Source: Ruminococcus sp. UBA1394
Lineage (GTDB): Bacteria; Bacillota; Clostridia; Oscillospirales; Ruminococcaceae
Assembly (NCBI GenBank): GCA_002305725.1
Contig: DBQM01000019.1
Location: forward strand, 27,459 to 91,458
Direction: 5' to 3'
DNA length: 64,000 nt
Both the position numbers and the translations under genes were made by a program. Below, piece after piece: positions 1 through 8,109 of the stretch. How positions within the stretch are numbered: the first letter of the stretch is position 1; every line of letters begins with the position of its first letter. The notes beneath the pieces were generated by a model that had not been told where the DNA came from, did not search any database, and saw nothing but the letters and a program-made list of their open reading frames with translations.

Positions 1-1
1 G

Positions 2-640
2 GAGAAGATACGCACATCAAAGCGTGTTGCGAATCCGGGATGCTATGCAAGCGGATTTATCTCAATTTGCTATCCGCTGGTAAAGGCTGGCGTTATGCCG
101 CAGTATTATCCGGTTTTTGCGTATGCCACTTCCGGCTACAGCGGTGCAGGCAAAAAGGCGATTGCGGCTTATGAGAGCGACGACAAGCCGGCAGAGCTTT
201 TAAGTCCAAGACAGTATGCGCTGAATATGAACCACAAGCATCTGCCGGAAATGCAGAAAATTTCCGGTCTTGCATACAAGCCTATGTTCAACCCTATCGT
301 TGACAACTATTACAGCGGCATGGTGGTTTCAATACCTCTTCAGGGCAGACTTTTGCAGAAAAAGTATACGCCGGAACAGGTGAGAGAGGTTCTTTTTGAA
401 AACTACAAGGACTCAAAGCTTATCGAGGTAAAGCCGGCAGGCAGCGAGTGTGTACCGGACGGTTTTCTCACATCAAACGGTTTAAGCGGTACTAACAAAA
501 TGGAGCTTTACGTTTTCGGCGACTCAGACCAGATGTTACTCTGCTCCAGACTTGACAACCTTGGAAAAGGTGCGTCGGGTGCGGCAGTGCAGTGCCTGAA
601 CATTATGATGGGTATTGATGAAACTACAGGGCTTGTGTAA
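2..640 (+). CDS. argC: N-acetyl-gamma-glutamyl-phosphate reductase, 5' truncated by window edge
   Basis: This is the NADPH-dependent reductase of arginine biosynthesis that turns N-acetylglutamyl-5-phosphate into N-acetylglutamate semialdehyde in the cytoplasm. The reading frame is open from base 2 and 212 residues are visible, so the N-terminal Rossmann part lies outside the window. The visible start carries the active-site cysteine motif VANPGCYASGF (about bases 29-61), followed by the SGYSGAGK segment near 130-155 that is typical of the shorter 'type 2' ArgC, usually about 310 residues long. An internal ATG at 95 lies after the catalytic Cys and cannot be the true start. The stop is 12 bases before argJ, and a purine-rich AAGGGG near 640-645 serves argJ. 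It is the first visible gene of an argCJB(x)D(y)F operon. Assignment is firm; only the 5' end is missing. Confidence 0.95.
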   Translation, partial: EKIRTSKRVANPGCYASGFISICYPLVKAGVMPQYYPVFAYATSGYSGAGKKAIAAYESDDKPAELLSPRQYALNMNHKHLPEMQKISGLAYKPMFNPIVDNYYSGMVVSIPLQGRLLQKKYTPEQVREVLFENYKDSKLIEVKPAGSECVPDGFLTSNGLSGTNKMELYVFGDSDQMLLCSRLDNLGKGASGAAVQCLNIMMGIDETTGLV

Positions 641-652
641 GGGGAAACAGCT

Positions 653-1909
653 ATGATTAAAAAGATAGAATTTGACGGATTTAAATATATTGACGGCGGC
701 GTGTGTGCCGCACAGGGCTTTAAGGCTAACGGTATACAGTGCGGACTGGCTCATGCCGGAGCAGCTGTTACAAATAAGAAAAACGACCTTGCCGTTATTA
801 TTGCGGACAAGGAATGCAGTGCGGCGGCGGTTTACACCTCAAACAAGGTAAAGGGTGCGCCGGTTGCTGTCACAAAGAAGAACATTGCCGACGGAAAGGC
901 AAGGGGCGTTGTGGTAAACTCTGTAAACGCCAACACCTGCAATGCGGACGGTCCGGAAAAGGCACAGAAAATGTGCGAGCTTGCGGCAAAGGAATTTGGT
1001 CTTGAACCGACTGATTTTATCGTTGCGTCAACAGGCGTTATCGGTCAGCCTTTACCAATCGAACCTATAGAAAAGGCTATGCCGGAGCTTTGCAAGGGCG
1101 TTAATTATGACGGAAACGCTGCGGCAGTTGAGGCTATTATGACAACTGATACAATGCCAAAGGAAGTTGCTGTTGAGTTTGAGATTGGCTGTAAAAAGTG
1201 TGTTATGGGCGGTATGCTCAAGGGAAGCGGTATGATTCATCCTAACATGGCGACAACCCTTTCCTTTATCACAACTGATATAGCAATCGCTCCGGAGTAT
1301 CTCCAGAGGGCGCTGAGCGACGTTGTGAAAAAAACTCTCAACATGGTAAGCGTTGACGGTGACCAGTCCACAAACGATATGTGCTGTGTCATGGCAAACG
1401 GCATGGCGGAAAATGCTGTGATAGACAGCGAAAATGACGATTTTGACAGGTTTGAAAACGCTCTTTACGTTATCATGATGAACCTTGCAAGAATGATGGC
1501 AAGGGACGGCGAGGGCGCAACAAAGCTTATTGAGTGCGTATGTGCCGGTGCAGACGATATAAAGACTGCACAAATCGTTGCCAAATCAGTTATTACTTCC
1601 AGTCTTTTCAAGGCTGCGATTTTCGGCGAGGACGCCAACTGGGGACGTATTCTCTGCGCTGTCGGCTATGCTGACGCTGAATTTGACATAAACAGGGTTG
1701 ACGTTGACCTTGCGTCTGAGGCTGGCAGAATTGCCGTTTGCAGAAACGGTGCGGGAGTGCCTTTCTCGGAGGACGAGGCTAAGAAGATTCTCATGGAAGA
1801 GGAAATAACAGTCCTTGTGACAATCGGAGACGGCGAATATTCTGCCGCAGCATGGGGCTGTGACCTGACTTATGACTATGTTAAGATAAACGGGGATTAC
1901 CGTTCATAA
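653..1909 (+). CDS. argJ: Bifunctional glutamate N-acetyltransferase / amino-acid N-acetyltransferase
   Basis: ArgJ moves the acetyl group from N-acetylornithine to glutamate, and in bifunctional members also from acetyl-CoA, which closes the cyclic arginine pathway. The 418-residue product has the family's normal length. It carries the self-cleavage site in KGSGMIHPNMATTLSF, where the new N-terminal nucleophile is Thr201 after the Ala200-Thr201 bond. GEDANWGRI lies in the C-terminal half. The ATG at 653 follows AAGGGG with 7 bases between and lies 12 bases after argC. Whether it is mono- or bifunctional cannot be told from sequence by eye; no argA is visible in the window, so bifunctional is the natural inference. 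Confidence 0.95.
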   Translation: MIKKIEFDGFKYIDGGVCAAQGFKANGIQCGLAHAGAAVTNKKNDLAVIIADKECSAAAVYTSNKVKGAPVAVTKKNIADGKARGVVVNSVNANTCNADGPEKAQKMCELAAKEFGLEPTDFIVASTGVIGQPLPIEPIEKAMPELCKGVNYDGNAAAVEAIMTTDTMPKEVAVEFEIGCKKCVMGGMLKGSGMIHPNMATTLSFITTDIAIAPEYLQRALSDVVKKTLNMVSVDGDQSTNDMCCVMANGMAENAVIDSENDDFDRFENALYVIMMNLARMMARDGEGATKLIECVCAGADDIKTAQIVAKSVITSSLFKAAIFGEDANWGRILCAVGYADAEFDINRVDVDLASEAGRIAVCRNGAGVPFSEDEAKKILMEEEITVLVTIGDGEYSAAAWGCDLTYDYVKINGDYRS

Positions 1910-1931
1910 TACGGGGAGAAAGAAAAGAAAA

Positions 1932-2795
1932 ATGGAAATATCAAACAGTACAAGGGCAAAGGTTTTAATGGACGCTCTGCCCTACATTCAGAATTACAAC
2001 AACAAGATAATAGTTGTGAAGTACGGCGGAAACGCCATGACCAACGATGAACTGAAACAGGCAGTTATGAGCGATATCGTACTGCTGTCACTGGTGGGAA
2101 TCAAGGTTGTTCTTGTTCACGGTGGCGGTCCGGAAATAAGCGATATGCTCAAGCGCCTTAACATTGAAAGCAAGTTTATCAACGGTCTGAGATACACCGA
2201 CAAGGATACCATTGACATTGTTAAAATGGTGCTTGCCGGAAAGGTAAACAAGGAGCTTGTGGCTCTGCTTGCTGAGCACAAGGGAAATGCCGTAGGACTT
2301 TGCGGTATTGACGGCAGAATGCTCATTGCCGAAAAGGCAGAGGGCGAAAACGGTGAGGACCTGGGCTTTGTAGGTAACATCAGGAGAGTAAACACAAAGC
2401 CGATTACAGACGCTTTAAACAACGGCTGTATTCCTGTTATTGCAACTGTTGCCTGCGGTACTGACGGTCATACATATAACGTCAATGCGGACACAGCGGC
2501 GTCAAGAATTGCGGCTGAGCTTGGTGCGGAAAACCTTATCCTTATGACTGATATCGCCGGACTGCTGAGAGATAAAGACAATCCGGATACGCTTATTCCT
2601 TTTGTGAATGTCAGCGAAGTGCCGTTTATGAAAAGACAGGGAATTATTTCCGGCGGCATGATTCCGAAAATCGACTGCTGCGTTGAGGCTGTCAGACGAG
2701 GCGTCAAGAAAACATCAATTATTGACGGCAGAGTGCCTCACTCAATTCTCATTGAAATACTCTCCAGTGAGGGTATCGGTACACAGTTCAAATAA
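1932..2795 (+). CDS. argB: Acetylglutamate kinase
   Basis: ArgB phosphorylates N-acetylglutamate with ATP, the second step of arginine synthesis, in the cytoplasm. The 287 residues include the amino-acid-kinase signatures VVKYGGNAM near residues 28-36 (phosphate-binding loop) and VLVHGGGPEI near 60-69, plus the C-terminal ISGGMIPKI segment of the family. A GGGGAGAAAG stretch just upstream of the ATG at 1932 is a good ribosome site. The stop codon overlaps the start of the next gene by one base (TAATG), so the two are translationally coupled. In many bacteria this enzyme is the arginine feedback point. The N-terminal region ahead of KYGG is about 27 residues, which may be long enough for the regulatory helix; this is inference. 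Confidence 0.96.
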   Translation: MEISNSTRAKVLMDALPYIQNYNNKIIVVKYGGNAMTNDELKQAVMSDIVLLSLVGIKVVLVHGGGPEISDMLKRLNIESKFINGLRYTDKDTIDIVKMVLAGKVNKELVALLAEHKGNAVGLCGIDGRMLIAEKAEGENGEDLGFVGNIRRVNTKPITDALNNGCIPVIATVACGTDGHTYNVNADTAASRIAAELGAENLILMTDIAGLLRDKDNPDTLIPFVNVSEVPFMKRQGIISGGMIPKIDCCVEAVRRGVKKTSIIDGRVPHSILIEILSSEGIGTQFK

Positions 2796-3196
2796 TGGAA
2801 AGATTTGTTTCAGCAGTACCCTTTATCTTAGGGATAATACTTATTCTTGCCGGATTTGGCAGGACAGCTTACCGCATTAAAGGTGCGTTACATATACAGG
2901 GGACTGTGACCGATATTGCTAAAACGCCGAAAAAATATGCAAGGGTAAAAACCACGTTTGAAGCGCCGGTTGTGAAATATTCCGTTAAGGGCAATGAATA
3001 CAGCGGAGTGTCACGGAAATTTTACCCCGAGGGCGTTATGAACTTTAAAAAGGGGAAACCCATTGAAATAAGGGTAAGCAGGCGTAATCACCGCCATTTT
3101 GTACCCGAAGAAAGCGGCAGGACGCCGGAAAAACTGCTGATAGTCTGCGGAGTGTTCATGATTATTGCAAATGCGGTTATCTTATGGCGTTACTGA
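2795..3196 (+). CDS. Small membrane protein, DUF3592-like, inside the arginine operon
   Basis: A 133-residue protein with a membrane segment at about residues 6-25, a soluble middle and a second membrane segment at about 113-131. The middle part has the 'G-T-V ... P-V-V-K-Y-S-V-K-G-N-E-Y-S-G ... G-K-P-I-E-I-R-V' layout of DUF3592-type proteins, so a small beta domain would sit between two membrane helices. No catalytic motif is visible. It starts on the last base of argB and is 12 bases before argD, so it must be transcribed and probably translated with the arg genes. Its role is unknown. Involvement in amino-acid transport or envelope function would be a guess from location only. Confidence 0.75.
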   Translation: MERFVSAVPFILGIILILAGFGRTAYRIKGALHIQGTVTDIAKTPKKYARVKTTFEAPVVKYSVKGNEYSGVSRKFYPEGVMNFKKGKPIEIRVSRRNHRHFVPEESGRTPEKLLIVCGVFMIIANAVILWRY

Positions 3197-3208
3197 CGTC
3201 TGAAAGGA

Positions 3209-4381
3209 ATGAAAAAATTGAATACCATAGAAAAATTCAACGATAATGTTATGCATACATACGGCAGGTATGACGTTGTTCTTGAAAAGGGCAGCGAGAG
3301 GACCTGTGTTGATGAAAACGGCAAGGAGTACATTGATTTCGGCAGCGGAATCGGTACAAACTCTCTTGGCTTCTGTGATGATGACTGGTCTGAGGCTGTG
3401 TGCAGGCAGGTGAAGTCCATTCAGCACACCTCAAACTATTACTACACAAAGGTTCAGGCTGATTTTGCTGAAAAGCTTTGTAAGACTACCGGATACTCAA
3501 AAGTGTTTTTCGGAAATTCCGGCGCAGAAGCAAACGAATGCGCAATAAAGCTTGCAAGGAAATACAGCTTTGACAAATACGGCAAGGGCAGGCATAATAT
3601 AGTAACACTGGTGAACTCCTTCCACGGCAGAACATTATGCACACTTGCCGCAACAGGTCAGGACGTTTTCCACAACTACTTTTTCCCGTTCCCCGAGGGT
3701 TTTGTCTATGCAAAGGCTAACGACAAGGCTGACCTTGAATCAAAGCTTGACGGAGCCTGTGCGGTCATGATGGAGTTTGTCCAGGGTGAGGGCGGTGTTA
3801 ACTCCCTTGACAAGGATTTTGTGGACTTCGTTTTTGATATCTGTGCTAAAAAAGATATCCTTGTTATTGCTGATGAAGTTCAGACAGGTGTCGGAAGGAC
3901 AGGAAAATTTCTGGCGTCTGAGCATTTCGGGGTACACCCTGACATAACAACTCTTGCAAAGGGTCTTGCAGGCGGCGTCCCTGTGGGAGCTTGTCTTGCG
4001 TCTGAGAAATGCGCAGAGGTACTGACAAAGGGCACTCACGGCTCAACTTTCGGCGGAAACCCTATTGCCTGTGCAGGAGGAAACGTTGTGGCTGACAAGG
4101 TGACTGCACCGGGATTCCTTGACGAAGTTACAGCCAAGGGAAAATATTTCAGAGAAAAGCTTATGGAACTGGATGAAGTCGAAAGTGTTTCCGGAATCGG
4201 TCTTATGATAGGCATAAAGCTTAAAACCATGAATGCCGGTGACGTTGCTGCAAAGGCGCTTGAAAAGGGTCTGCTGGTACTGACGGCAAAGGAAAAGGTA
4301 AGACTTCTTCCGCCGCTTAATATAACCTATGATGAGATTGACAGGGGAATGGGGATACTCAAATCTATTCTGAAGGACTGA
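3209..4381 (+). CDS. argD: Acetylornithine aminotransferase (PLP, class III)
   Basis: ArgD transfers the amino group from glutamate to N-acetylglutamate semialdehyde to give N-acetylornithine. The 390-residue product shows the class-III aminotransferase layout: FGNSGAEANE (PLP phosphate binding), SFHGRT, DEVQTGVGRTG with the PLP-ring Asp, and LAKGLAGG, whose Lys251 is the Schiff-base lysine. The chosen ATG at 3209 follows GAAAGGAATG closely; the N-terminus MKKLNTIEKF fits the family. The neighbours make argD far more likely than ornithine or GABA aminotransferase. Some ArgD enzymes also act in lysine synthesis (DapC), which cannot be excluded. Confidence 0.95.
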   Translation: MKKLNTIEKFNDNVMHTYGRYDVVLEKGSERTCVDENGKEYIDFGSGIGTNSLGFCDDDWSEAVCRQVKSIQHTSNYYYTKVQADFAEKLCKTTGYSKVFFGNSGAEANECAIKLARKYSFDKYGKGRHNIVTLVNSFHGRTLCTLAATGQDVFHNYFFPFPEGFVYAKANDKADLESKLDGACAVMMEFVQGEGGVNSLDKDFVDFVFDICAKKDILVIADEVQTGVGRTGKFLASEHFGVHPDITTLAKGLAGGVPVGACLASEKCAEVLTKGTHGSTFGGNPIACAGGNVVADKVTAPGFLDEVTAKGKYFREKLMELDEVESVSGIGLMIGIKLKTMNAGDVAAKALEKGLLVLTAKEKVRLLPPLNITYDEIDRGMGILKSILKD

Positions 4382-4387
4382 TTATTT

Positions 4388-4849
4388 ATGGTTGATCTGA
4401 ACGTAATTCCTAAGGGAAATAAATTTGTAGTGCTGGACCAGAAAGAGCGAATGATCTATAATATCAAAGCCGGTATGGGCGGCAAAACGCATCTTATCAA
4501 TTCGGGCGGCTACAAGCTTTTTTACTTTACCTGTGACAAAAAAGCCAAGAAACCTGTGTTTACCGTTTATAATGATGATAAAGTTATGTTTACTGCCGAG
4601 TGTACTTCGCTGTTTCTTGAGCCGGGACTTTCAATCAGAGGAGAAAAGGCAAATCTTGATGTTGTAAGTCATGACAGGCAGGAATTTAAGATAATGAACG
4701 GCGAAAATCAGATTGGGACAGTAACCTCACAGGAAGAAAAAAAGGAAACTAAATATCTGATTGAAATAGACGAAAACTATTTTGACGACTATATCCCTCT
4801 TATTGCCGTTTTTATTGATATGTCATTCGGCAAAATAAATAAGGGATAA
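4388..4849 (+). CDS. Hypothetical protein, possibly tubby/LURP-one-like fold, inside the arginine operon
   Basis: A 153-residue soluble protein with no signal peptide or membrane segment. It alternates short beta-like stretches (KFVVLDQKERMIYNIKA, YKLFYFTCD, VFTVYNDDKVMFTAEC) and ends in a hydrophobic stretch DDYIPLIAVFIDMSFGK. That pattern, a beta barrel wrapped round a C-terminal hydrophobic helix, resembles LURP-one-related/tubby-like proteins, but the match is by eye and weak. It starts 6 bases after argD and ends 16 bases before argF, so it belongs to the operon. No enzyme motif was found. Function unknown. Confidence 0.6.
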   Translation: MVDLNVIPKGNKFVVLDQKERMIYNIKAGMGGKTHLINSGGYKLFYFTCDKKAKKPVFTVYNDDKVMFTAECTSLFLEPGLSIRGEKANLDVVSHDRQEFKIMNGENQIGTVTSQEEKKETKYLIEIDENYFDDYIPLIAVFIDMSFGKINKG

Positions 4850-4865
4850 ACGAAAGGATGAAATT

Positions 4866-5768
4866 ATGAAGCACTTATTAAAAATGCTTGACCTCTCAAA
4901 AGAGGAAATTACTGATATTTTAAACCTTGCTGACCAGTTGAAATACGAGCTGAAGCACGGTATTCCCCACCCGCACCTTAAAGGCAAATCTCTGGGAATG
5001 ATTTTCCAGAAAGCCTCTACCCGTACCCGTGTATCATTTGAAACAGGTATGTATCAGCTCGGAGGATATCCGCTGTTTCTGTCCGCAAGCGAACTGCAGA
5101 TAGGCAGGGGAGAGCCTGTTCAGGATACTGCCCGTGTTCTTTCACGTTACATTGACGGTATCATGATTCGTACCTTTGACCAGAAAGAGGTTGAGGACTT
5201 AGCTGAATACGGCAACATTCCGATTATCAACGGTCTGACTGACTTTTCACACCCATGTCAGGTACTTGCTGACCTTATGACTATCCGTGAATTCAAGGGC
5301 AGCTTTGACGGTCTGAAAATGTGCTATATCGGCGACGGAAACAACATGGCAAATTCCCTTATCGTAGGCGGACTTAAAGTTGGCATGAGCGTTGCTGCTG
5401 CAACTCCTGTTGATTACCGTCCGGCTAAAGAGGTAATGGACTTTGCACAGGGTTTTGACTGCTTTACTATCACAAACGACCCGAGGGTTGCCGCAAAGGA
5501 CGCTGACGTACTTCTGACAGACGTATGGGCATCTATGGGACAGGAAGGCGAAGCAGAGGAACGCCGCAAGGCATTTGTGGGATATCAGATAAACGATGAT
5601 ATCATGGCACTTGCAAAGTCTGACGCACTTGTTATGCACTGTCTGCCGGCACACCGTGAGGAAGAAATCACTTCAAAGGTGTTCGAGGAACACGCAAATG
5701 AAATCTTTGAAGAAGCAGAAAACCGTCTGCACGCACAGAAAGCCGTTATGGTTAAGCTTATGGGTTAA
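4866..5768 (+). CDS. argF: Ornithine carbamoyltransferase
   Basis: ArgF joins carbamoyl phosphate and ornithine to citrulline. The 300-residue protein has the family's usual length. Its motifs are the carbamoyl-phosphate loop STRTR (residues 51-55), HPCQ (129-132), the ornithine-binding SMGQE (223-227) and the catalytic HCLPAHR (258-264). The ATG at 4866 follows GAAAGGATG with normal spacing. It is the last gene of the arginine block. argG and argH are not in the window, so conversion to arginine must be encoded elsewhere. A hairpin at 5790-5815 follows. A catabolic (arginine deiminase pathway) role is less likely because the neighbours are biosynthetic. Confidence 0.97.
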   Translation: MKHLLKMLDLSKEEITDILNLADQLKYELKHGIPHPHLKGKSLGMIFQKASTRTRVSFETGMYQLGGYPLFLSASELQIGRGEPVQDTARVLSRYIDGIMIRTFDQKEVEDLAEYGNIPIINGLTDFSHPCQVLADLMTIREFKGSFDGLKMCYIGDGNNMANSLIVGGLKVGMSVAAATPVDYRPAKEVMDFAQGFDCFTITNDPRVAAKDADVLLTDVWASMGQEGEAEERRKAFVGYQINDDIMALAKSDALVMHCLPAHREEEITSKVFEEHANEIFEEAENRLHAQKAVMVKLMG

Positions 5769-5789
5769 TAAGAGTAGTATAAAAAATTA

Positions 5790-5815
5790 TCGCCAGCCTT
5801 TAAACGGGCTGGCGA
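5790..5815 (+). terminator. Hairpin terminator after argF
   Basis: TCGCCAGCC at 5790-5798 pairs perfectly with GGCTGGCGA at 5807-5815 round an 8-base loop. The downstream TTCAGTTTATATATAA is only moderately T-rich, so termination may be partial. Position 21 bases after the argF stop supports the call. Confidence 0.7.
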
Positions 5816-5831
5816 TTCAGTTTATATATAA

Positions 5832-5904
5832 CGGGCGACCAATGGTCGCCCCTACAAATAAATCCATATTTTACGTTGTTGTAGGGGCGAGCATTGCTCG
5901 CCCG
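5832..5904. repeat. Paired palindromic repeat (GTAGGGGCGA family), two co-varying arms
   Basis: The left arm at 5832-5855 contains GGGCGACCAATGGTCGCCCC and the right arm at 5881-5904 contains GGGGCGAGCATTGCTCGCCC. Each arm is itself a palindrome, and the two arms are also inverted copies of each other ending in CCCCTAC / GTAGGGG. They differ only at the two bases that keep each small palindrome intact (GACC..GGTC versus GAGC..GCTC). Further copies occur at 44199-44222 and 62201-62272, and a related long inverted repeat at 34727-34810. All lie between genes. This looks like a non-coding, REP- or MITE-like element; no transposase is nearby. Confidence 0.8.
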
Positions 5905-5937
5905 AATACTTTAAAATGAATTTTTCTTCAATCTGTA

Positions 5938-5961
5938 TCTTCAGCCTTAAAAAGCTGGAGA
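5938..5961. terminator. Weak hairpin between convergent arg and rnf units
   Basis: TCTTCAGC at 5938-5945 can pair with GCTGGAGA at 5954-5961 (eight pairs, one G-T). It lies 10 bases downstream of the last gene of the minus-strand rnf unit. T-rich stretches lie on either side, but neither is a clean U-tract. It is a plausible end point for the rnf transcript, not a strong one. Confidence 0.4.
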
Positions 5962-5971
5962 TTTTAATTTA

Positions 5972-6715
5972 TCACTCTGTTGCTGACATCATTGCTTCAA
6001 TCTGTTCTTTATATGCGGTGAATATCTTTTCAATATCCTCCGGTCGCTGACCGTTCTTGCCCTCATCATCTGGCTCGTTCGGCTCTCCGAAGGTTACGGA
6101 GTAAAGATAGATTACGCCGTCATAGTCATACTGGCAGCTGACCGAAACTTCGCTGAACTTTTCAAAGCTTTCATCCGTCTGGAATTTAACGTTTACAATG
6201 CCGAAATTTCCGCTGTTGGAAAAAATGGATTTTGTGTCAAGCTCTTCTGGGTTATACTTCACACTCACCTTATACGGCATTGCCTTGTCACCGGTCTTTT
6301 CCTTTTCAACCGCTCTTTCGGCATCGGACTCAAGCAGGTCGGTCAGTATTCTCTGATACTTTTCGTTCAGTCCCTCATACTCAAAGTCCTCCCAGGCTGC
6401 GTCCTTTATATCGGGAATGTAAAAGGTTGAGGAGGAAATCACAGTCAGCGCATTGTTTCTGTAAAATTTCAGAGTGCCACTGACGTCGTATTCCATGAAT
6501 GCACAGTCGTTGCCAAGCTTTGATGCCTCAATAAGAGTGTTGGCGGAATCGGCGGTTTTGGAAATCTGAATGTAGTAGTCTTCCTCAGTTCCGTTTTCGC
6601 TGATATAGGTTTTGAAATTCTGATAGATTTTTTCATTTTCCTCGCTGTCATCACCGCAGGCGCAAAGGCTGACAGTCAGCAGAGCGGCAGTGAGCATTGA
6701 AATAATTTTTTTCAT
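5972..6715 (-). CDS. Lipoprotein of unknown function at the end of the rnf operon
   Basis: A 247-residue exported lipoprotein. The N-terminus MKKIISMLTAALLTVSLCAC has a charged start, a hydrophobic stretch and a lipobox ending at Cys18 or Cys20, followed by an acidic region GDDSEENEK. The mature part is rich in Asp, Glu, Tyr and Ser with no recognisable catalytic motif. The ATG at 6715 directly follows the rnfB stop codon (TAAATG), so its translation is coupled to rnfB. This tight linkage suggests a role connected with the Rnf complex at the outer face of the membrane, but the sequence alone gives no function. Confidence 0.75.
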   Translation of the reverse strand: MKKIISMLTAALLTVSLCACGDDSEENEKIYQNFKTYISENGTEEDYYIQISKTADSANTLIEASKLGNDCAFMEYDVSGTLKFYRNNALTVISSSTFYIPDIKDAAWEDFEYEGLNEKYQRILTDLLESDAERAVEKEKTGDKAMPYKVSVKYNPEELDTKSIFSNSGNFGIVNVKFQTDESFEKFSEVSVSCQYDYDGVIYLYSVTFGEPNEPDDEGKNGQRPEDIEKIFTAYKEQIEAMMSATE

Positions 6716-7510
6716 TTAGAAATCCTCGCAGTTTGTTATTGCACCGGTCGGACAGGCATCATAACACGTTCCGCAGCCGGTACATTTATTGTAATCTATA
6801 ACTGCATGGAAGTCAACCACTTTTATAGCGTCGCTTAAACATTTTTTCTCGCAGATCTTACAGCCGATACAGCCGTTTGCGCAGGACTGCTTTGTCACCT
6901 TGCCGTTGTCCTTTGAGGAGCATTTGACGTCAATGTGCTTTGCAACAGGCTTTATGGAAATAAGGCCGTTAGGACAAGCCTTTACGCACTTTCCGCAGGC
7001 ACCGCATACGCCTGTTACCTCTGCAACGCCGTTTACAATTTCAATTGCGTGTTCGTCGCAGACGTTTACACAGTCGCCGTAGCCTAAGCAGCCGAATGTA
7101 CAGCTTTTCTCTCCGCCGTGGAATCTTTTTGCGGCGGCACAGCTCTGAACGCCGTCAAACTCAAAGCGCTTTTTAACAGCCTCGCAGTTTCCACGGCAAT
7201 GTACAACGGCAGTTTCCGGAATGACTTCCATAGCCGCAGTACCCAGAATGGAACTTATCTTTGCGCTCACCTCTGCGCCGCCCGGCTTGCAGAGATTTGT
7301 GGGCGCATTGTTTTTTACAATGGCGTTTGCGTAGTCCGAACAGCCGGCGAATCCGCACGCACCGCAGTTTGCCTGTGGGAGAGAATCGCTTATCTGCTCT
7401 ATTCTCTCGTCTGTCTTGACGTAGAAGATTTTAGATGCGGCAGTAAGGAGTATTCCGGCAGCAAGACCCAATACCGCAAATATAATAATCGGAATCAGAT
7501 ATGTTGGCAT
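6716..7510 (-). CDS. rnfB: Rnf complex subunit B, polyferredoxin
   Basis: RnfB is the membrane-anchored Fe-S subunit thought to take electrons from ferredoxin in the Rnf ferredoxin:NAD+ oxidoreductase. The 264 residues start with one membrane helix (about 4-26), followed by the 4Fe-4S domain ANCGACGFAGCSDYA and then several ferredoxin-type clusters: CGACGKCVKACP, CIGCKICEKKC and CTGCGTCYDACP. This order is that of RnfB/RsxB of clostridia. The gene lies 20 bases after rnfA and is followed without a gap by a lipoprotein gene. Start ATG at 7510 has AAAGGAG upstream. Confidence 0.97.
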   Translation of the reverse strand: MPTYLIPIIIFAVLGLAAGILLTAASKIFYVKTDERIEQISDSLPQANCGACGFAGCSDYANAIVKNNAPTNLCKPGGAEVSAKISSILGTAAMEVIPETAVVHCRGNCEAVKKRFEFDGVQSCAAAKRFHGGEKSCTFGCLGYGDCVNVCDEHAIEIVNGVAEVTGVCGACGKCVKACPNGLISIKPVAKHIDVKCSSKDNGKVTKQSCANGCIGCKICEKKCLSDAIKVVDFHAVIDYNKCTGCGTCYDACPTGAITNCEDF

Positions 7511-7530
7511 TTTTTATGTACTCCTTTCCG

Positions 7531-8109
7531 TCAGCTGATAAGTCCCGAAAAAGCCATAAAGCTTAACGAAACGATTGATGCTGCAATAAGTGTGGACGGT
7601 ATTCCCTTGAATGTTGCAGGAATATCCGCTGTTTCCAGCTTTGAACGTACTCCCGAGAAGAGAATAAGCGCAAGTGAGAAGCCTACTCCGGCAAATACCG
7701 CATTGATAATGGACTGCAAAAATGTGTAGCCGTTGTCAATGTTTAAGAGTGTAACGCCGAGTACGGCACAGTTAGTAGTGATAAGAGGCAGATACACGCC
7801 AAGAGAATTGTAAAGAGGCGGCATTACCTTTTTGAGCACTATCTCAACAAGCTGTACAAACAGGGCAATGATAAGGATAAACGCAACGGTATTTAAGTAT
7901 TGAAGGTCGTTTGGTACTAAGACATACCAGTAAACAGGGTAGGTAATGGCAGTTGCACAGGTCATAACAAATATAACGGCTGCACCCATTCCAAGGCTTG
8001 ATGAAAGTTTTTTTGAAACGCCGAGGAACGGACAGATACCCATAAATTTCGACAGTACGAAGTTATCAACAAATACTGCCGATATCATAATTACAAGAAT
8101 TTCTTTCAT
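7531..8109 (-). CDS. rnfA: Rnf complex subunit A, membrane protein
   Basis: RnfA is one of two related six-helix membrane subunits (with RnfE) that form the core of the Rnf ion pump. The 192-residue protein is hydrophobic throughout, begins MKEILVIMISAVFVDNFVLSKFMGICPFLG, in which the VLSKFMGICPF stretch holds the Cys conserved in RnfA, and shows the mirrored TTNCAVLGV in a later helix; these two Cys are thought to bind an Fe-S cluster in the membrane. The ATG overlaps the rnfE stop (TAATG). Confidence 0.96.
   Translation of the reverse strand: MKEILVIMISAVFVDNFVLSKFMGICPFLGVSKKLSSSLGMGAAVIFVMTCATAITYPVYWYVLVPNDLQYLNTVAFILIIALFVQLVEIVLKKVMPPLYNSLGVYLPLITTNCAVLGVTLLNIDNGYTFLQSIINAVFAGVGFSLALILFSGVRSKLETADIPATFKGIPSTLIAASIVSLSFMAFSGLIS

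Noticed and set aside
1052..1573. 173-residue open frame on the minus strand opposite argJ
   Set aside because: It lies wholly inside argJ, has Cys/His-rich composition typical of antisense frames in this codon usage, and has no ribosome site.
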